Origin: Codonopsis lanceolata
Taxonomy: Eukaryota; Streptophyta; Magnoliopsida; Asterales; Campanulaceae
Assembly: GCA_013146195.2 (NCBI GenBank)
Contig: CM028378.1
Coordinates: 94,738,057 to 94,802,056, forward strand
Direction: 5' to 3'
Length of the DNA: 64,000 nt
Position 1 is the stretch's first letter. Each line of letters starts with the position of its first letter. Shown piece after piece: positions 35,900-47,478 of this stretch. The position numbers and the translations under genes were made by a program. The notes beneath the pieces were generated by a model that saw only the letters and a program-made list of their open reading frames with translations, was not told the origin of the DNA and made no database searches.

Positions 35900-37300
35900 C
35901 TGGGAAGAATAAAAGGGACTTCAGAAGCCAAGTTCTAAAGGTCAAAAGCCATGTTTATGGAAATAGAGGGGGGTAGTGTTGCAATTAAGTAAATTACTCA
36001 TTAAGAGAAACCATTTTTCATCTGTTATGTTGGATGGAAATGGTTTTAAAAAATCAAATTACCTTAGAAACAAAATCACATTTTTTGCCCCTTTCTCATG
36101 TAACCTTTTTTCTCCATCCATTCCACCATGGCCACCACTTTATGGATAATTTACTTTTCGCAGAACACCTAAACGTAACACCTAAATCCCTAAACGTTAC
36201 ACCATTTAAATGATAAAAATACCTAACTACCCCTAGCTACATTTACACATTACTCATCCCTTCATTAATTCCTTAAACCAACCACACCCCCTTCACTCTT
36301 CTCCAACCCGCCCCCCTCTCTCATTCCCCTGCAAAATCAGTGAACTGCCTTCTTTTCTCTCTTCTCTCTTAAGTGAACTACCCTCTCTTCTCTCTTCTAT
36401 TCTCACTCTATCTCAATGTCTTCTCTCTTCTCCAACCCGCCTCCAGGCCGAATTGAAGCTGCCCTCGAAAATCAAATTCTCTCAAAACCGAATTGAAGCT
36501 GTTCAATTTCATCTATCTTCTCTCATCAATTTCATCTAATTTCATCTATCTTCTTTCATCTTTTAATTTATAGGTATGTTTTGTTTTCGAATTTAAACTT
36601 ACTCATTTGCCACTTACTCTGTTTGAATTTGTTGTTGAATTGTTTGAAGACACTTAGCAATGAGTGACAATCTGCTCGTTTTTTTTTCTTCAAGTTTTTG
36701 CAAAAGTACAACTAGGGCACAACAGATGTTTTATAAAACTACCGCAATCCACAAGTGGTAGTTATATAAAGCATCCGCGAACTTGTAGCAGATGTTTTAT
36801 TTTACTACCGCTTGTGAATCGCGGTTCTTTCCAGGTTAAACCGTTGGTATGTAGCGGTTATGTTGTACGAAAACCGCTATGTTGTAGCTGTTGTTTTGAT
36901 TTTATTTTAAAAAACGTGTTTTTTTTAATGCAAAAGGTATGTGATATGTAATATATGTGTTTATATATACAATATACATATATAACTTAAGTTTTAATTT
37001 TTTTTAAAGAACCATATGTAGCAGATGTTTTGTGTTTTTTTTTTTGAAAAACATGTTTTTTTTAAAAAAACCTTATGTAATATATGTGTGCATATATATT
37101 TATAGAATTTGTGATTATTTTTTGAAATAGAACCAAAAGTGGGGGATGTTTTGTGTTTTTTTTTTGAAAAACATGTATTTTTTTTAATAAAACTTATGTA
37201 ATAGATGTATAATATGTGTGTGTGTGTCTATATATATATATATAACGTTTTATAGATAACTTATCACTTCATAACTTAACTTGTATTTATTTTTTGTAAT
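35900..37300. other. Leader-like region before the plant-mobile-domain remnant
   Basis: CT-rich DNA (about 36290-36550) is followed by AT-rich DNA with repeated GCGGT/ACCGC words (36720-36890). No protein domain was recognised. Confidence 0.35.
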
Positions 37301-37302
37301 AG

Positions 37303-38683
37303 ATGGAACCCAGACGTCAATGAGGGAAACGTCCAGCACAGGCAGAGGATCTGGGTAGAGTACGTAACAGAGTTGTGACTGCTTCAGAACGTAACAAAGC
37401 TGCTGATCAGGCACATACATCCACTAATGAGGGGGATGAGGGTGCTTATGCACGGACCGCCATTCACAGAGATGATAAGAGGAGTCCAGACCCCACTGAT
37501 ATTCCATTTGAGCCTATTTATAATGCTCAATTGAAGGGGAGAGGGCATTCACCTATTACGAGAGAGGATGAGGAGATAGAAGCCTCATTAAACATGATGG
37601 GTGGCATGAGTGGCATGGGTGACATGGGTGGCATGGTTGGCATGAGTGATATGGATGGTATGAGTGGCATAGGTGGCATGGGTGGTATGGGTGGCATGAG
37701 TGGTATGGGTGGTGTGGGTGGCGCGAGTGGTAGTTCGAGCGCGTGGGAAGGGTTTGATGGATGCTGATGTATTTACTGCACTACGAGATAGACAACAATT
37801 AGTTGATGAAGAGGAGGAGGTGGAGGAGGATTTGGGTTTTGGTCGACGATAGACAGTGGGCTGAGCACCTATTAGAGGCAGAGACAGAGTATGAGGTCAT
37901 CGTGATGGTCGTGATGATTCAGACGATGAAGTGGATGGGTATGGTTGGATGTTGATAGAGCCACATGGAGGTGGAACCAAGAGCACGGAGTTACTTACTA
38001 GATTTTATGGTCATATTGCATCTGCAATATGGAATGGTGAGGTTATTTATTATATTGACGATGATGGTATTGACTCAAATTTATTAAATTGACTATGTAG
38101 TATTGTTTTAATATTGATAAGGGATTATTTCATTATGTTCAACAAGAGAGGCCAGTATTGAATTGTAATAGCTTCGTGGATCATCGAACAACATTGCCTT
38201 AGACTATAGATGATCTGGAGACTATTCAGTGGATCACTCGGAGTAACATGAGACACTTGAGGGATTGTATGTTACAGCAATTGAACATATCATTGATATC
38301 AACCTTTGTGGAAAGATGGCAACCGGAAACCAACAGTTTCCATTTACCGTTCGGGGAGATGACGCTGACATTGCACGATGTCCATTACATTCGGGAAACT
38401 CACTTTGGCAAGTACCAAGTTGGTTCAGATCAAGTCATCTCTAGTCATTCTCCTACGCATGGGTACTACCAAGGTGTACAGTGAGGTGAAGGGAAGTGAT
38501 ATTAGATTTTTGACATTGCAAGAATAATTGGGTGGCGAGACTGTTGCAGCTCAACAGAGGACGATCGGTTATTTGTTGTGGTTGATGGGGACGACGTTGT
38601 TCATGGACAAGTCGTCAAACCGGGTAAATGTGAACTTTCTACCGTATGTGATGGATATCCATGATATGCCCAATCACGCTTAG
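37303..38683 (+). pseudogene. Plant mobile domain (MAIN-like/PMD) protein remnant
   Basis: An ATG at 37303 opens a frame that meets TGA after six codons (37321) but then stays open to 37767, with acidic sequence and a Gly-Met repeat. After non-coding or frameshifted sequence, 38248-38484 has ERWQPETNSFHLPFGEM and TLHDVHYI, and in another frame 38519-38683 has QQRTIGYLLW and DKSSNRVNVNFLP. These are signature blocks of the plant mobile domain found in MAIN/MAIL proteins and in transposon-carried relatives. A TAG at 38681 replaces the usual Trp after HA. With at least two stops and one frameshift it is non-functional; the repeats around it suggest transposon origin. Confidence 0.7.
37594..37738 (+). 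repeat. Gly-Met coding minisatellite
   Basis: Tandem GGCATGGGT/GGCATGAGT units of about 9-12 bp encode GGMGGM/SGMGGM-type repeats inside the PMD remnant. Confidence 0.85.
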
Positions 38684-38958
38684 GTAAATGTTCACTTTCT
38701 ACCGAAACTTTTGCAAAATTAACTGTTAAGCCCCTAAACTATAAACAATTAACAATTAACCCCCGTAAACTATTAACAAATAACAAATTAAACTTTTGAA
38801 AAAATAATAATTATTGTGACAGATGAATTTTGCAAAAATAACAATTAACCATCGTAATTAATTAATGTTTTACATCACATAAAGTGAAAAATTAATTGTT
38901 AACCCTCTATACTAAGGTAATTAGTAAATCGATCATGCCAAATTGACAGCCAATATCG

Positions 38959-39345
38959 TATCGTTGGGTGACAAGAATCTTCCCACCTCGAAATAATGGG
39001 CAGACGAGGCAGGGGACTTGAAGGCTTCATCCCAAGTATCTCAAGGCAATTGATGCTAACGGGGCTGACAAAAGATTAAACTGTAAGGCGTGGAAAACAT
39101 AAGAATTTCGACGACAAACCTTAAAAGTACAGGGGCACCGGAGCAAAATGTGTTATCGTTGGGTGACAAGAATCTTCCCACCTCGAAATAATGGGCAGAC
39201 GAGGCAGGGGACTTGAATGCTTCATCCAAAGTATCTCAAGGCAATTGATGCTAACGGGGCTAACAAAGGATTAAACTGTAAGGCGTGGAAAACATAAGAA
39301 TTTCGGCGACAAACCTTGAAAGTACAGGGGCACGGGAGCAAAATA
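38959..39345. repeat. 195-bp tandem duplication
   Basis: TATCGTTGGGTGACAAGAAT begins at 38959 and again at 39154. The units differ by only a few substitutions, so the duplication is recent compared with its surroundings. Confidence 0.88.
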
Positions 39346-39640
39346 ACACATTTCGGCAATAAAACTTAAAGAAAGCACTGGGGACTTTTGAACCTTAGAC
39401 CAAGTCCCAAATTTCCAAACTTTAAGCTTATACTGCAAACCATTTCAACAGATTCATTTTAATAACTTTGTATAACGTATTATTTATTTATTATGATCCA
39501 CGAATTTTTTAATGGGGCTCTGTCTTATGGATTTAGCGTCCTACACAAGTCTTTGCCAATAAATTAACCCCATATTTTTTAAAAATCTGGCCCCTTCTTT
39601 AGAGCTTAGTAACCGAATGGTTTCAACATTAAACCTACGA

Positions 39641-39878
39641 TTTTTTTTTAAAACCATGTTTAATCCTGAGGTAGTAGTTCCGGTCCCTCATTGCTACTAC
39701 CATAAAAATCGCGGGATGTGCCCGAATGATACAGGGTTTGAGAACATGTCAACTAATAACACATACAAGGTCCAACCTCAGAAGAAAGCAAATTGCTCCC
39801 ACCAAGTATCGAACCCACGCTGCATGTCTCCAGAATCTTATGTCTCCCTCCTTTTACCACTCGGCTATGCCCCGGAGG
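39641..39878 (-). mobile_element. tRNA-derived SINE
   Basis: A 238-bp element on the minus strand flanked by an exact 15-bp duplication ACATTAAACCTACGA (39626-39640 and 39879-39893). Reading the minus strand, it starts near GGGGCATAGCC, has a Pol III box A (TAGCCGAGTGGT) and box B (GGGTTCGATAC), and ends in an A tail of nine (T tract at 39641-39649). These are all the hallmarks of a SINE mobilised by LINE machinery. Confidence 0.88.
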
Positions 39879-39893
39879 ACATTAAACCTACGA

Positions 39894-40680
39894 AATGATT
39901 ATAGTTCAAATGGAGAAATGGTTGGTTCTACTTGTTATTTGAGAAGGCTATTATAGAAGGGAAACAAGATCCATGTCCTTTGCACACAACTTATCTTAAA
40001 GAACTCAAGATTTTTCAGTTTATTTGCTCTCTTTTCCCTACCGGCCTAGCCTTCTTTCTCCTTCCGACAGATTTAGGTCGAGTCTTGGCTGAATTTCCTA
40101 CTATTGCAGAGAAGGGTGAGGATCGACACGAATGATGGAATCTTCAAGATTGTGGAGATAAAGAAATGGCATGTCTTCTGGGCGGCCAATAAGAAGGCTA
40201 TTGGTATAGGCATCTTACTATGTCCAAATATAGATCTCATTTCTTACCTTGGTCCCCTACCAGTAGTAATGAGGATCTTGCTTGGTCGTGTATCTTCTTT
40301 GTTAGCCGTCGAATGGAATTTTCACAGGGGGAAACGTGTAAAAGGTGAAATAATAAAGTAATTGGGAGAGAAGTGAATATTTCATAGATTAACCCATGTA
40401 TCTAAGAAGGCTATTGTGGAAGAGAAACAAGATCCATGTCCTTTGCACCAAAAGGAATCCTTTGCACTACAAGAATGACCTCTTCTCATTGTGTGCCCCT
40501 CCTCCAAAGGAAGCTCAAAGCTGGAATCGACGGACTTCCTTCAGAACGTTACTCACTCCCGCAACCCCATTTAAGCAAAAGGATCAGAAGATAGTGAAGG
40601 TAGTATATGCGAAATGGCAGAATACTTTTTATGGCAAGAAAAAAAGAGATCTAAAATGAGAAAACATAGAGAGAATAAGA
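39894..40680 (+). other. Unrecognised degenerate sequence with an internal repeat
   Basis: AACAAGATCCATGTCCTTTGCAC occurs at about 39963 and 40427 with similar upstream codons (GAAGGCTATT). Open frames of 67-87 codons occur but I recognise no domain. It could be a broken transposon gene. Confidence 0.3.
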
Positions 40681-41850
40681 TATCCCGAATGAGAGGAAGA
40701 ATCGCCAAGCTTAGGCACCGAGAGTAAAAAATATTGTAAGTGGCTTTTCCTTGTTGAGGCATGAAAGAAACTAAGTTTGGGGAAGAAGACCTTATTGTCA
40801 TTTTTCAAACTCTAGGGATTTGATTGTACATTTTGATATAAGTTAGGTTTGAAAAAAATTCATTTTAGTCCTTACTAAATGTACATGGGTAATTTAACGG
40901 CACTTCTCTAATGACACACATCAAAAGGGCTACAGCAGTGAAAATTTAATACTCTTAGAACCCGATTTTGACAAAAAAAATTGTTAAGGGATTAATACTA
41001 AAAATGACCAAAAGTCAAGACACCAATGGTGCAATTAACCCAATAATAAAAATATTTTTTTTCCATTTTCATTTACTTCAAATTTCTTTTAATGAAAAGG
41101 GAGCTATTGTTTTCTTTTTAAGTTTCTATATGTAAAGTCTCACTTAGCCTTTTTGAGGATTCTTTTTCTTGATGATTAGATATGCTTGAATCGTAACTAG
41201 AATTATTTTCTAATGTAATTGTTTTTTTCTTGAACTTAAATGTAATTGTTGAAAGGTTCTTTTTCACAAGAAAAACTATTGGTGTTTAAGCAACTCTTTA
41301 ATACGACGTATTAGTAAACCAGATAACTATTTTGACAATTTTTTTGGTATAATAGTTATGGAAAAATGAGTTTGGATGAATTGAGAGTTGTGCACAACGA
41401 AAAATAAATAGGTTGGTTTTGGAGCAACTTTCTTTTGCATCCCCCCCTCACAGTGGTTCTTACAAAAGTAAGGCTTGTGCTCAAGGAGTTTCAAGTCCAA
41501 GACACATAAAATAAGTTGAAATCTAATGTAGCATCCTGTATGATTATTTATTTATCATCTTGTTGACTCCAATTTGGATTGAAAAGTGAAGCCAACGAGA
41601 TGAAACAAAGAATGTCTCGTCATTTTGAGCACAATTGATACTTATTAGGTGTCTCTAGCAGTGCAAAGCCCGAATTTATTAGGTCAAAATTGTTTTTGGA
41701 GTAACAAGTTATATATTTAGTATCTAACTTTGACTTGAAAGGAGGTAAAAAATATACATAATGTAATTTTTTTCCTTCAACAAAGAGGGTCAAATTAAAT
41801 AAAACTATTATATTAAGGACTAAAAGGTATTTCCATAAAATTCAAAGTGC
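40681..41850. other. Intergenic DNA, nothing recognised
   Basis: AT-rich sequence without a credible gene or bounded repeat. Confidence 0.4.
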
Positions 41851-41968
41851 AAAAGTGTTGTTTTTCAAAACTAAAAGGGAGCAAGTGGGGAGGCAAGAAG
41901 GGCGACCGTAAAAGTGTTGTTTTTCAAAACTAAAAGGGAGCCAAGAGGGGAGGCAAGAAGGTAGGGGT
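41851..41968. repeat. 59-bp tandem duplication
   Basis: AAAAGTGTTGTTTTTCAAAA at 41851 recurs at 41910; both units end in GAGGCAAGAAGG. Confidence 0.85.
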
Positions 41969-42204
41969 GACAATGACTAGTATGACACGATAGTACGAAC
42001 TAATATGACACGATTATAAAATACGATTACAGAGACAATTAACATGAGAAGACCAGCACGACACGACACGACACGAAAGACACGAAATTGTTAATATATT
42101 CAAAAAAAAATAATTATTATTATTTATGATCAAATTAGATATATATCATGAAAACATGATAATGAGGCACGAACACGACACGATAGTACGAATTGTCATC
42201 CCTA
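41962..42204. mobile_element. hAT-type MITE
   Basis: A 243-bp element with terminal inverted repeats TAGGGGTGACAAT and TAGGGATGACAAT and an exact 8-bp duplication CAAGAAGG (41954-41961 and 42205-42212). The interior is rich in CACGACACGA words. No coding capacity. Confidence 0.85.
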
Positions 42205-42212
42205 CAAGAAGG

Positions 42213-44517
42213 GCGACCGCATGGCCCTTAATTTTTGGGATCTCAATTTTATATATACCCCTTATGTATTATATTTGCCAATTTTCGGTCCTTGGTATAA
42301 AGAATTCGTATTGAAAGTTAATAAGAGAAATTAAATTTATTTTATAATAATTCAAACATATTAAAAACTACAAACATTGACTATTACATCCTTATTAAAT
42401 AATGTCATTTTTTATGCTATGAGTAGTTTAAAAGACATATTAACTGAAACATGCGCTTACTGGGAGAAAATAAAATATTTCATGATAAGATGATTAGTTA
42501 CCTAAACTCAAGAGAAGAGAAGTAAAATCAGAAAAAAAGTTCCGTTAAAACCTAAGTAAAACCATATGATCATCCAACAGTGGAAAAAAAATTTGTAATT
42601 TTTTTTTAGGGAAACAGGGACGGTATCCTGCTAGATTTTATTAATAGAAATAAAATTACAAACTTGAGGGAGACAACCAGCCTTGCCCTTATAGAAGAGA
42701 GGATGGATGAGTCTGACCTCGAAAAGAAAATACTAACAACAAATAAAAACTAAGAAATTTGAATATGTGATAAACTTTGGGCATCCATAATGATATCTCC
42801 GTGTCTCGAGTGAGGGAGATCTTATAAAGAAAAAAAGTGGTATCCATACTCGTGTCTCTAGCAAGATTAGAAAAACGAATAATCTAAGAAATTGTATTGT
42901 TTTTTCTCAATAACGACAACTTAAATTTCTTTTAGAAGCTTTTGCTTCACTACAATAACTGGGTTTGAAACGCCAGATGCAATAACTTTGTCTAGTATTT
43001 ACATTTAACCAAAGAATTATACGCCGCTACTATATGTCATTTAGCTAGTAGGTGTACCGAAGCTATTTGTGAAGTTTAAACATAAGGGAAAGACAAAGTA
43101 GAAAATCAAGAATATGAAATTTACTAAACACAGAAAATTAAACAAACAAAAGAGAAGATTAAACTTATTTTTGGTTTGAGGAATTGCAAATCAAAATTTT
43201 CAAATCAACTATTATTATATTATTATTTTACTTTTTTCCTTTCTTCAACCACTTGGTTCCAGCGCCCCCACTTCATTCTTTTCTTTCTTATTCATTTTTT
43301 TTCTACCATTACCATCCCCCTTGAATTCTTCTTTTCTGCACGTTTTCCTCAATGCTACCTAAGGCCTTATTGTCTTTCCCTTCTATTTACTGGTCAATTG
43401 CAATTAAGAGATACTTAATTTAATGGCAAAAATTTAGGTAAGATTGTCTTACGATCATTTTTTATAAAACAGATCATTTTTACCTGACCCACCATGTGTT
43501 GGTGGGTTGAGCTGTGAGAGTGGAACTTCGTTTTACGATTTAAGGTCCGCATGACCGTCTTACATGAGATTTACTCTAATTTACATAATCAACAAAATAA
43601 ATAAACCAAATTAAAGGAACAAAAAAAGAAAGGGAATAAGTTATCGTTAATGATTTACAGATATCTCTTATATTGTTATCAGGATTCACGAAATCTAGTA
43701 ATATCTTTTGAGTGTATTAAAGAAACTAATATAGGAAGACAAATGTCGGAATTAATTAAGGAACCAATTAGGGCGATAATGAGAGTTAATCCTGACCAGT
43801 AGTTATGTTTGGTAAAAATAAATCCTGGTCAGTAGTTAATATTTCAGAAGATTTAATCCTGACCAGTAGTTATGTTTGCTAAAAACGAATCCTAACCAAT
43901 AATTAACTACTGAGCTTTATTATAATATAGATAATACAAATTTACTTTAAAAGTTGCTTTTTATGTTAGATATTAATTTAAAATTGAAATCTTATTTGCA
44001 TTATTTTTATTGTTATTATTAATGTTGGTGAAGTTAATTTAAAAAATTATTTAAACCACAAAACCAAATTAAATCACATCAAATTGAGTGGTTTGGTTCC
44101 AAGCCTTATACGGTTCGTTCAGTTTGAAAATTTTGAAACAAATGGAGGTGGTTTGATTAGTGCTTTTGACCTAAAGCAAACCAAACCAAACAATTTACAC
44201 CTCTTCAAATTATTTCATTCGTTTCACCCAAAAAGTTTCAAAAGTCTAATAATTAAGTGTTATATAACTAACACTAGAGTTAGTCATAATTACAAAAATG
44301 TTTGAAAACAATCAATATGTTTATATTAAATATAAAGAGTAAATTTGCAATATTGTGGACATTGTAGACATAAATTTTTACATTGAAAATTTTAAAGTAC
44401 ATAATATATTAAAATAGTATATTAAACTCTTTGCTTGAAGCAGATATAGTATAAACATATAACACAAAAGTGCTCTTGTTATTTTTTATAAGTTTCCGTA
44501 AGTAGAAATTGTATTTC
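42213..44517. other. Intergenic DNA with repeat relics
   Basis: 42600-42690 (ATTTTATTAATAGAAATAAA, ACAACCAGCCTTGCCC) matches 46990-47060 and looks like a LINE-type 3' end on the minus strand. TAATCCTGACCAGTAGTTATG occurs twice near 43789 and 43855. A Helitron-like 5' end on the minus strand lies at about 43915-43931. 44050-44210 is another AACCAAACC-rich block. No gene. Confidence 0.4.
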
Positions 44518-44860
44518 CTAGAAAGTGCACAAGAAATCAAATTTATTTGGCAGAAATCATTATACTTGTTAATCTCAATGATCTCATAGAGTAATAGTCT
44601 CACCTGAAATACGAAACGTGGATACTTCATCCACCTCGTTCCTTTCGCCATTTTCTCACCGGAAATCCATTCTATCCAAACACTCTCCACCACCCACCAC
44701 AACAACGGCCACCATACCAAGACAGATCATCATTGCACGTAACAAAAATAAACGACCATTGCTTGTGACAATCTTCAAGACGTGTGATGACTTGATAAAC
44801 ACTTACATCGACCCTCCTTTACGCTCCAGATTTGACCCAACACATGTCCTTTTGGGCACT
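44518..44860 (+). pseudogene. CCD4: CCD4-like copy C, 5' fragment of exon 1
   Basis: Homology to the upstream region of copy A starts near 44518. The coding part begins at 44618, where the ATG of A and D is GTG. The frame is open for about 80 codons matching the transit-peptide region and the start of the mature protein (STSFLSPFSHRKS, TIFKTCDDLINTYIDPP, FDPTHVL) and then breaks into unrelated sequence after GGGCACT (44860). No iron ligand is encoded. It keeps the base that copy A lost after CACCG, which helps show that A has the deletion. Confidence 0.88.
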
Positions 44861-44866
44861 TATGTG

Positions 44867-44929
44867 TTAATAGAGTGTTGGTTAAGCATGAGATCTAAAT
44901 GACCATATTTGTATTGATTGTGCATTGAA

Positions 44930-44979
<50 letters not shown>

Positions 44980-46206
44980 ATGATAAAATGATTGATAGGT
45001 ATGTATATATAGATATGCATACTTTTACATGATAAATTTCATAAATGAATTATTAGGTATATAAATAAGTTTATACACCTACACCTGATGATCATATGAG
45101 AGACTTGATAAATGTATATATATAAATATGCATATTTCTATTTAATTATTCTATGGGAGACTTGAGATGTTTTATATTAAGATATACGTTCGTAACTATA
45201 TGATGATTCTTGTGACTTGTCTCCTGGCTTGCTTGGTTGCTTATGAACAAAGGATTCACCTTGGTTCTTCTTGGTAGTCTGGTAAAGGAACGGTTTCTGT
45301 ACAATACAACTCGACTTACTGGGTCTTCGTCGTAGTAACATGATATCATTTCCACTTAGGACAATATTTCTTTGATGTACTTATATTGTTTAGTAGTAGC
45401 GTTGAGTCTTTTGACTCACTCCGTATTTTGCCTTCTAGTGTGCAGTTATTGGTAGTTGCGTTGAGGCCGAGTAGATCGTGACTGTAGCAGAGCACATCTG
45501 ATTGATAGTTCAAGATTAGATCGTGTGGATTCGTGCTAGTAGTAGTCGACTTCCCCGAGTAGTAGCTTGTGGAGTTCCTTTTCTTTTAGCATCGTCATTT
45601 GTATATGTATTTTTCTATTCTTGTGAGACCGATATTTTGTAAAATTATTTAGACTTTACGGTCGAGTAGATACTTGGGAATTGCATTGGTTCTTCCTTGG
45701 GCCGACGTGTTGTGTCGTGCCGTGGTTCGTGGTTCGTGGTTTTAGTATTTATTTCAGTTGTCTCCTGTGCACGCAGTAGCTTTGGGGCTTTTCTTTATTC
45801 TAGTTGTTATTGTTGTTGGTTAACCTCGATATACTTTAGATGTTGGGTAATTGTTATATCAGGTTGGTTCCTTGTTGAAACGCTGGCCGGGATTGCCGAT
45901 GGTTTGTTCAACGTCTGCAATATTGAGGCAAACGAATTTTGTTCTTCCCCTTTGTGAGATTAATGTCTCTCTTGATTTCTTTGGCTTTGGTTTCGAGTTT
46001 CATAGCTCGGGACTTCATTTCCTTATTGTTTCGCAGATTTGTTTTTTTAAACCCGTATTTTAATACGACTTCACTATCTTCGTTTGAGCTTGTTAGCTCA
46101 ATTGTTCGACTCGCACTACTGTTTTTCAAGTGCTTGTCCTCTTCTTACCTTGTCCTAGCGGCACGACCTTGTGATTCCGTGTCGGAATCCGGGTCGGGTC
46201 GTCGCA
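44867..46206 (+). mobile_element. Possible LTR remnant truncating CCD4 copy C
   Basis: It begins TGTTAATAGAG just after the breakpoint and ends CGGGTCGGGTCGTCGCA, resembling chromovirus LTR ends. A (TA)n tract is at 44936-44971, and TAGTGTGCAGTTAT at 45438 recurs near 55602. No matching target duplication or primer site was seen, so boundaries are uncertain. Confidence 0.3.
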
Positions 46207-46239
46207 AGTTCTTTTGTTAATAATACTACTATAATTTTT

Positions 46240-46505
46240 AAATGTGACATACATTTCTTCTTTTGGTAATAGTAGTAGTATAATTTTTAAAATTTTAGGC
46301 ATTATGATTAAAATGTTGGAATATAAACCAACATCATTTTCTAACCAAAGTGGAATATATATATTTTATTGGTAATAATAATGGAAGTATTCTAACCAAT
46401 GTGGAATAGATTTATTCTATTAATAATAATAGTAGAATTTCTTTATCGTAAAACTTTTGAAACCAAAATCATTTTCTAATGAATGTATGATAATTCTATT
46501 GTATT
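46240..46505. repeat. Roughly 95-bp AT-rich tandem repeat, inverted relative of 6120-16010
   Basis: AACCAACATCATTTTCTAACC, AATGTGGAATA and AATAATAATAGTAGAA are the reverse complement of the array that hosts the tandem LTR element. Confidence 0.55.
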
Positions 46506-46510
46506 ATTAA

Positions 46511-46540
46511 CTAGTTGTATGCCCGTGCGTTAAACGCGCG
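46511..46540 (-). mobile_element. Helitron-like 3' terminus, minus strand
   Basis: Plus-strand ACTAG followed by TTGTATGCCC and a 7-bp stem GTGCGTT/AACGCGC; read on the minus strand this is hairpin then CTAG-T. The 5' end was not located. Confidence 0.45.
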
Positions 46541-46764
46541 TCCATATATCTCTTTTAATTAAATTATATTAAAATAAAATGAAGATTATAAACAAAATTA
46601 AAAAAATATATATGTGATGAAAGGAACAAATTATATCCGTATAATTGATATCATTTAATCTATTATTTTATGGATTATTTAAATCATTTTCTCGTTCATA
46701 ATTTTCTAAAGTTTAATAATTGATATTTTTTTATATTAAAATTTAGGATCTTAAATAGTATAAA

Positions 46765-47478
46765 CTAGTCTTTGTGCCCGTGCCTATGGCACGGCGTGAA
46801 TAGGGGAGGATGTCAGTACTGGAGGGTGTCAATATTTAAATAAATCAATATATGTTTTAATCATGTTTCAAAAAAGTCTAAAATAACAAATTGAAAATGA
46901 AGACCTCTCGATAATCAGTTAAAACATTATGATCATTCAACGGTGGAGAAAAAAATTAAAACTTTTAACACAGAGACAGAGGCGATACCTTGTTAAATTT
47001 TATTAATAGAAATAAAATTACAAATTTGAGGAGGACAACCAACTTTGCCCTTATACAATTAATAATCTTTCGTTAAAATATAAACTTTTTTAATACATAC
47101 ACCAAGAATTAATTTTTTAATTTTTTTAACCGCGCTTTTATATTTTATACATATTATTAACAACGTAAAATCAGTGCTTGTGCGTGTAAGGGGGAAAGGG
47201 CTCTGCCGGATGTTGAATCAAGAAAAGGGACCTGCGAAAGCTAGGAAAGAGAGATGGTTGTGAAGCGAGAAAGGAGGGAAAAGAGAGGGGAAGTTGGAGA
47301 TTGACAGGGAGAAGTGGAGGAGTTGGAGAGGGATTGCACAACTACCCTTCGCACATGTGAAATTTAGACAAAATTGAGACCGTAGGATTACTAGGATATC
47401 GGTAAATGAATTGATCTCAGCCGCTTTTTATCTCAAGTCAATTGCGAGCATGTTTCCCAAGCTGTATTATAATATAGA
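46765..47478 (-). mobile_element. Non-autonomous Helitron, 714 bp
   Basis: On the minus strand it starts TCTATATTATAATACAGC (47478) after host A and ends with a strong hairpin (GCCGTGCC/GGCACGGGC, 46776-46795), seven bases, then CTAG (46765-46768) before host T. This meets the Helitron rules: 5' TC, 3' hairpin plus CTRR, insertion between A and T, no target duplication. It encodes no Rep/helicase. It contains the LINE-like relic at 46990-47060. Confidence 0.72.

Noticed and set aside
44084..44305. Possible small gene near the AACCAAACC block
   Set aside because: The sequence is part of a dispersed repeat also seen at 32215 and 53700.
44867..46206. Calling this a confirmed solo LTR
   Set aside because: Ends look LTR-like but no flanking duplication was found, so it stays tentative.
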